Under the pieces are notes generated by a model. That model saw only the letters and a program-made list of their open reading frames with translations, made no database searches and had not been told where the DNA came from. 64,000 nucleotides of DNA from an uncultured Oscillospiraceae bacterium (GTDB lineage Bacteria; Bacillota; Clostridia; Oscillospirales; Ruminococcaceae). The position numbers and the translations under genes are program-made. Below are positions 59,650 through 64,000 of this stretch, in pieces; position 1 is the stretch's first letter, and every line of letters begins with the position of its first letter. The stretch spans positions 1 through 64,000 of the forward strand of contig CAKSZX010000010.1 in assembly GCA_934526065.1 (NCBI GenBank), read 5' to 3'.

Positions 59650-60357
59650 TTATGCGCCGCCAAGGTATGCTCTTTTAATGTCGTCGCTTTCGGCAAGCTC
59701 CTTACCTGTGCCGGTAAGGGTGATTTTGCCGCTTTCCATAACATAGGCACGGTCGGCAACGGCAAGAGCCATTTCGGCGTTTTGTTCAACAAGCAAAATT
59801 GTTGTGCCGGATTTATGCAGTTCTTTTATAATATCAAAAATCTGTCCCACAAGTATAGGGGCAAGACCCATAGAGGGCTCGTCCAGTATTAAAAGTTTCG
59901 GGTGGCTCATCATGGCTCTGCCTATGGCAAGCATTTGCTGTTCACCGCCGGAAAGTGTGCCGGCTATTTGGTTTTGTCTTTCTCTCAAACGGGGAAAGCG
60001 GGTAAATACATCTTCAACATCTTTTTCCGTGTCCGCCGGATTTTGAGTGTATGCGCCCATTTCAAGGTTTTCTTTAACGGTCATCTGTAAAAAAACTCTT
60101 CTTCCCTCGGGAACATGGGCAAGCCCCATGGGAACAAGCTTATATGCTTCCGCCTTGCTTATGTCTTTGCCCATAAATTCTATTTTTCCGGTTTTGGAGT
60201 GCAAAAGCCCGGAAACGGTTTTTAAAGTCGTGCTTTTTCCTGCGCCGTTTGCGCCTATCAAAGCCACAATTTCACCCTCGTTTACATGAAAGGAAACATC
60301 CTTAACGGCGTGTATCCGCCCGTAATATACATTTATATGTTCAGCATTTAACATCAT
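59650..60357 (-). CDS. livF: Branched-chain amino acid ABC transporter ATPase LivF (235 aa)
   Basis: Walker A GANGAGKSTT, signature LSGGEQQMLAIGRAMM, Walker B LLILDEPSMGLAP and the LivF-type PEGRRVFLQMTVKENLEMGAY segment. One of two ATPases of a HAAT-family importer. It starts 1 base after livG ends. Confidence 0.95.
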   Translation of the reverse strand: MMLNAEHINVYYGRIHAVKDVSFHVNEGEIVALIGANGAGKSTTLKTVSGLLHSKTGKIEFMGKDISKAEAYKLVPMGLAHVPEGRRVFLQMTVKENLEMGAYTQNPADTEKDVEDVFTRFPRLRERQNQIAGTLSGGEQQMLAIGRAMMSHPKLLILDEPSMGLAPILVGQIFDIIKELHKSGTTILLVEQNAEMALAVADRAYVMESGKITLTGTGKELAESDDIKRAYLGGA

Positions 60358-60358
60358 T

Positions 60359-61195
60359 TTACTGCACCGCCTTTTTGCCTAAGTAAGCCTCGATAACCTG
60401 TGGATTTGCCTGTATTTGCGCCGGGGAGCCCTTTGCAATAACCTTGCCGTAGTTTAAAACGCATATGCCCTCGCAAACACCCATAACAAGATTCATATCA
60501 TGTTCGATAAGCATAATCGCTATTTGGAATGTATCACGGATTTTGCGGATGTTTTCCATAAGCTCCGCAGTTTCCGATGGGTTCATACCTGCCGCCGGCT
60601 CGTCCAGAAGAATAATTCCCGGATTTGTGGCAAGAGCACGGACAATTTCAAGTCGCCTTTGTGCGCCGTATGGCAAACTGCCTGCCTTGTTGTACGCAAG
60701 GTTTTCCATATGGAAAAAGCTCAAAAGTTCAATGGCTCTTTCGTCGGATATTTTTTCCGCTTTGCCGTAGCCGAAGCCGTGGGTTATGCTTTGAAAGAAG
60801 TTTTCTTTAACGGAATTGTGCATACCTATTTTTACATTGTCCAGCACCGACATATTCCGAAAAAGACGGATGTTTTGAAAAGTTCTTGCAATGCCCATTT
60901 TATTTACCCGGGCGCTTGTTTTGCCTTTTGTGTCGTAGCCGTCAAGAATAACGGAACCTCTTGTAGGTTGGTAAACATTTGTCAAAAGATTAAAAACAGT
61001 GGTTTTGCCTGCGCCGTTGGGGCCTATAAGGCCGGCAATTTCGGTTCTGCCGATTGTAAGGTTGAAGTCGTCAACGGCTGTGAGACCGCCGAAATCTATG
61101 CCCAGGTGATGAGCTTCCAAAATAGGGGTTTTATCTATATCCCGTGCGGGGATTACCGCATTGGTGGGAACGGGTACAAGTCTGCGCTCTGCCAT
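60359..61195 (-). CDS. livG: Branched-chain amino acid ABC transporter ATPase LivG (278 aa)
   Basis: Walker A GPNGAGKTTVFN, signature LPYGAQRRLEIVRALAT, Walker B IILLDEPAAGMNP and H-loop IEHDMNLVM. The LivG-type C-terminus runs VIAKGSPAQIQANPQVIEAYLG (in blocks). An N-terminal extension of about 25 residues precedes the usual start. It abuts livM. Confidence 0.95.
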   Translation of the reverse strand: MAERRLVPVPTNAVIPARDIDKTPILEAHHLGIDFGGLTAVDDFNLTIGRTEIAGLIGPNGAGKTTVFNLLTNVYQPTRGSVILDGYDTKGKTSARVNKMGIARTFQNIRLFRNMSVLDNVKIGMHNSVKENFFQSITHGFGYGKAEKISDERAIELLSFFHMENLAYNKAGSLPYGAQRRLEIVRALATNPGIILLDEPAAGMNPSETAELMENIRKIRDTFQIAIMLIEHDMNLVMGVCEGICVLNYGKVIAKGSPAQIQANPQVIEAYLGKKAVQ

Positions 61196-62182
61196 TTATT
61201 CTTCCTCCTCTGATTTGTTTTTGCCGAATAAATTTTTAAGTGATAATTTCTTTTTAAACCGATTGAATTTCGGACTTTGGTTGGCTATCATCAATGCGAT
61301 GAGAACAACCGCATAGATAAGCATACGGTAATCTGCCAAACCTCTCAGCATCTCCGGCAAAAGGGTTATAAGAGTTGCCGCAATAATGCTGCCCCTGATA
61401 CTGCCTAAGCCGCCGAAAACAACCATAACAAGAATTTCTATTGACTTGTTGTAGTCAAATGTGCCGGCAGTGATAATTGAGTAGTTGTGGCCGTACAGCC
61501 CGCCGGCAACACCGGCGAAAAATGCGGAAACAACAAAAACCATAACTTTGTAAGAATTTATGTTTATACCGCAGGCGGAGGCGGCTATTTGATTGTCACG
61601 AATGGCGGTTATGGCTCTGCCTGCCTTTGAATTAACCAGGTTTGTGATTACGATAACCGTTATCATAACTGCCGCAAATCCATAAACAAGTGTGGAATCC
61701 TTCGGCATGCCCATAAGACCGGCGGCACCGCCTGTGAAATCAAGATTTATTATAACACTGCGAAGTATTTCACCGAATGCCAATGTAACAATGGCTAAGT
61801 AATCCCCTTTAAGCCTTAAAACCGGAACGCCCACCACAAGCCCGAAAACAGCGGCGCTGATGCCGCCTACAAGCATTGCAAGAGGAAAACGCACTGCCGT
61901 GGGAAGAATTTCTTGGAAGTGAATGGAAAAAAGGCATGAGGCATAAGCGCCTACGGACATAAAGCCTGCGTGGCCAAGGGATAAGTCACCTAAAAAGCCG
62001 ATTACAAGATTTAGAGAAACCGCTAAAATAATATTAAAGCAAATTGGAACCAAAAGGCTTTTCATATGGCGGCTGGCATTGCCTGTGGCAACCATGCCCT
62101 GTGTAATCCGAAAGGCCAAAATTAAAATTCCATATGTAACGAGAGAATTTATCGTGGTTTTTTTAAGCTTTGTTTTTTTCAT
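61196..62182 (-). CDS. livM: Branched-chain amino acid ABC transporter permease LivM (328 aa)
   Basis: Eight to ten helices. The LivM motifs SLGHAGFMSVGAYASCL and GGAAGLMGMP and the coupling loop GRAITAIRDNQIAASACGIN are visible. The Lys-rich C-terminus is slightly longer than usual. It lies 15 bases after livH. Confidence 0.95.
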   Translation of the reverse strand: MKKTKLKKTTINSLVTYGILILAFRITQGMVATGNASRHMKSLLVPICFNIILAVSLNLVIGFLGDLSLGHAGFMSVGAYASCLFSIHFQEILPTAVRFPLAMLVGGISAAVFGLVVGVPVLRLKGDYLAIVTLAFGEILRSVIINLDFTGGAAGLMGMPKDSTLVYGFAAVMITVIVITNLVNSKAGRAITAIRDNQIAASACGININSYKVMVFVVSAFFAGVAGGLYGHNYSIITAGTFDYNKSIEILVMVVFGGLGSIRGSIIAATLITLLPEMLRGLADYRMLIYAVVLIALMIANQSPKFNRFKKKLSLKNLFGKNKSEEEE

Positions 62183-62197
62183 TTTAAAATTCCCTCC

Positions 62198-63076
62198 TTA
62201 AACTTTTTCATTTGTCTTTTTGCCTAAAAGCCCTGTAGGTTTAACAAGCAAAACAGCGATTAAAATTCCGAAAACAATGGCGTCGGAAAGCTCAGTTGAA
62301 ATGTAAGCCTTTGAAAGACATTCGATTATGCCCAAAAGCAAACCGCCCAGCATGGCACCGGGGACAGAGCCTATACCGCCGAAAACCGCAGCGACAAAGG
62401 CTTTTATACCCGGCATTGAACCTGTGTATGGGGTGATAAATGTGTATGTAAGCCCATAGAAAGAACCGGCTACACTGGCAAGGGCAGAACCGATTGCAAA
62501 TGTAAGGGTAATTGTCTTATTTACGCTTATGCCCATAAGTTCGGCGGCCTCACGGTCTTCGCTTACGGCACGCATTGCCTTGCCCATTTTTGTCTTGTTT
62601 ATAAAAAGCGTAAGGGCAACCATCAACAGCACCGTTACGGCAAGGGTTACAACGGTTTCGCCTTTTATTGTAAGCTCACCGAATTTGATAGGCGACATAT
62701 CTATGAACTTCGGAAAGCTTTTTTGGTTTACTCCGAATATAAGCTGTGCCAAGCTCTGTAAAAAGTAGCTTACACCTATGGCGGTTATAAGGACCGAAAG
62801 AGGCGGGGCTTGTCTTAGAGGGCGATAGGCTATTCTCTCTACCGTAACGCCTACAACCGTACATATAACAATGCTTAAAAGCACCCCTACAACAGGCGAA
62901 AGCCCCAGGCTGTTTACACAAACTATTGTTGCGAAAGCACCTACCATAATAATATCGCCGTGGGCAAAGTTAAGCATTTTTGCAATGCCGTAAACCATTG
63001 TGTAGCCCAAAGCGATAAGGGCGTATATAGCCCCAAGACTTAAACCGCTTATAAGGTTTGAAATAAAGTTTATCAT
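62198..63076 (-). CDS. livH: Branched-chain amino acid ABC transporter permease LivH (292 aa)
   Basis: Eight helices, with LGAIYALIALGYTMVYGIAKMLNFAHGDI at the start and the coupling loop GKAMRAVSEDREAAELMGI. It forms the membrane channel with LivM. It is separated from livK by a 169-base stretch holding strong hairpins. Confidence 0.95.
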   Translation of the reverse strand: MINFISNLISGLSLGAIYALIALGYTMVYGIAKMLNFAHGDIIMVGAFATIVCVNSLGLSPVVGVLLSIVICTVVGVTVERIAYRPLRQAPPLSVLITAIGVSYFLQSLAQLIFGVNQKSFPKFIDMSPIKFGELTIKGETVVTLAVTVLLMVALTLFINKTKMGKAMRAVSEDREAAELMGISVNKTITLTFAIGSALASVAGSFYGLTYTFITPYTGSMPGIKAFVAAVFGGIGSVPGAMLGGLLLGIIECLSKAYISTELSDAIVFGILIAVLLVKPTGLLGKKTNEKV

Positions 63077-63126
63077 TTTAATTCTCCTAAGTTATTTATC
63101 AATTATTATGTTTTTTAATCTCAAAG

Positions 63127-63198
63127 GTTTTAAAAGCCCTTAACACATAAGCGGCGGTTAAAGGCTTTTAAAACCCTGGGCGGATACCCGCCCGAGAT
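63127..63198 (-). promoter_or_regulatory. Double hairpin between livK and livH
   Basis: GGTTTTAAAAGCC (63127-63139) pairs perfectly with GGCTTTTAAAACC (63163-63175), with CTTAAC/GTTAAA extending the stem. GGGCGG/CCGCCC follows. Such structures after substrate-binding-protein genes usually stabilise that message or partly end transcription, giving more LivK than permease. Confidence 0.6.
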
Positions 63199-63245
63199 TT
63201 TAAATTTGATTGATATATAGATTTTCCTCTTATCTTTATCAATTT

Positions 63246-64000
63246 TTACTGTGCCTTATAATCGGCGTAGTCCACATAAGCGCCGTTTGAGATAACAACA
63301 GCCTTTGCCTGTTTTTTACACTCGCCGTCGGCAGACCATGTCATAACGCCTGTTGCCCCTGTTACTTCGATTTCTGTCATTGCCTTTGCAACTGCCTGAT
63401 TGAATTCAGGGTCGTCTGTTTCAAGACCTGCCTTTTCAAAGGCTGCGCAAAGAGCATAAACGGCATCGTAGGCATCTGCGGCAAACTGGTCCGGTGTGGC
63501 GTTGTATTTTTCCTTGTACTTTGCAACAAAGTTTGCAACCGTCGGATCAGATGAACTTGCCGAGAAAGGTGTAAGCAACATTACGCCGTTTGCGATAGCT
63601 TGGTTTTCTGTGCCGAGCTTTTCCAAAACACCGTCCATACCGTCAACACCGAAGTAGGTTACATTTTCCAAAACGCCCTGTGCCTGCATAAGAACCGCTG
63701 CTGCTTCCTGCTGATAGAAAGGCATAAACAAAAGCTCTGCTCCGCTGTTCTTAACTGCCTGAATCTGTGATGAGAAGTCTGTGTTTGAGCTGTCGGTAAA
63801 TGCCTGTGTGGTAACAATGTTAAGACCTAATTTTTCGGCTTCCTTCGCAAATGCCTCGTAAACACCTACGGAGTATGTATTTGACTTATCGTAGAGAACC
63901 GCAACCTTAGTGGCAAGATTGTTTTCTTTGATAAAGTCCGCAGAGTATGTGCCCTGATCCGGATCAAGGAAACAAACACGGAAGTTATTGTCATAGGCAG
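63246..64000 (-). CDS. livK: Branched-chain amino acid ABC transporter substrate-binding protein, 3' part
   Basis: The frame stays open from the stop at 63246 to the window end, giving about 251 C-terminal residues; the N-terminus and lipobox lie beyond. Motifs typical of the LivJ/LivK periplasmic-binding fold are ATKVAVLYDKSNTYSVGVYEAF, SSQIQAVKNSGAELLFMP, ATPDQFAADAYDAVYAL and a closing GVMTWSADGECKKQ. It is the first gene of the livKHMGF operon on the minus strand. Confidence 0.94.
   Translation of the reverse strand, partial: AYDNNFRVCFLDPDQGTYSADFIKENNLATKVAVLYDKSNTYSVGVYEAFAKEAEKLGLNIVTTQAFTDSSNTDFSSQIQAVKNSGAELLFMPFYQQEAAAVLMQAQGVLENVTYFGVDGMDGVLEKLGTENQAIANGVMLLTPFSASSSDPTVANFVAKYKEKYNATPDQFAADAYDAVYALCAAFEKAGLETDDPEFNQAVAKAMTEIEVTGATGVMTWSADGECKKQAKAVVISNGAYVDYADYKAQ

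Overview
The window is chromosomal DNA from a low-to-moderate GC, endospore-forming anaerobic Firmicute, most likely a gut Clostridia member (Oscillospiraceae/Ruminococcaceae-like). This is inferred from a spoVAC-D-E cluster, a 1184-residue pyruvate:ferredoxin oxidoreductase, rubrerythrin under a PerR-type Fur regulator, HemZ, a T-box, CsoR/CopA, three MATE exporters and intergenic palindromic repeats. I could run no database search, so taxonomy and names rest on motif recognition.

Layout. 1-345: end of a 5S rRNA, then tRNA-Val, tRNA-Gly and tRNA-Cys. 0.5-7.2 kb: a lipoprotein, a MATE exporter, tandem peptide array 1, a Big_2 surface protein and an SGNH hydrolase. 7.3-10.9 kb: nifJ. 11-14.7 kb: a degenerate galactokinase homologue, a small membrane protein, a second lipoprotein and a pentapeptide-repeat protein. 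14.7-17.9 kb: csoR-copA copper locus, with a probable CopZ start inside copA. 18-21.6 kb: tRNA-Arg with a duplicated 3' flank, a two-domain glycosyltransferase, an unknown protein and an Mrp ATPase. 21.8-22.9 kb: peptide array 2. 23-25.5 kb: spoVA genes and a DUF1540 protein. 25.6-32.1 kb: PNPOx-like protein, Lrp regulator, two MATE exporters, perR-rbr and a CorC-like protein. 32.3-35.9 kb: metNIQ behind a methionine T-box and a class I amidotransferase hydrolase. 36-39.7 kb: a two-component system with a processive glycosyltransferase. 39.7-40.5 kb: gene-free repeat region. 40.6-42.4 kb: GntR-ABC operon. 42.5-47 kb: murC and an AAA/VWA pair. 47.3-58.9 kb: a housekeeping block (ispDF, cdaA-ybbR, FAD dehydrogenase, recJ, relA, dtd, MBL hydrolase, hemZ). 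59.6-64 kb: livKHMGF, with livK cut by the window end.

The most unusual content is the pair of paralogous loci at 3.5-4.66 kb and 21.8-22.9 kb. Each has a near-identical promoter/leader with the palindrome GTGACTAAGTCAC, then exactly seven consecutive 21-codon ORFs. Each ORF has its own Shine-Dalgarno sequence and encodes an amphipathic peptide of the form M-T-x-[TS]-[RK]-F-[FL]-K-E-[AV]-A-x-S-[YF]-[AS]-N-K. An eighth ORF then encodes a conserved 55-56-residue protein with a C-x4-C motif, followed by a terminator. Array 1 alternates two peptide types in a 225-bp period; array 2 repeats one type in a 107-bp period. There is no signal peptide or classical leader. The organisation resembles staphylococcal PSM-alpha operons and multi-peptide leaderless bacteriocins, but I recognise no sequence family. 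These ORFs are too short for routine gene callers and are my candidate for an undescribed system.
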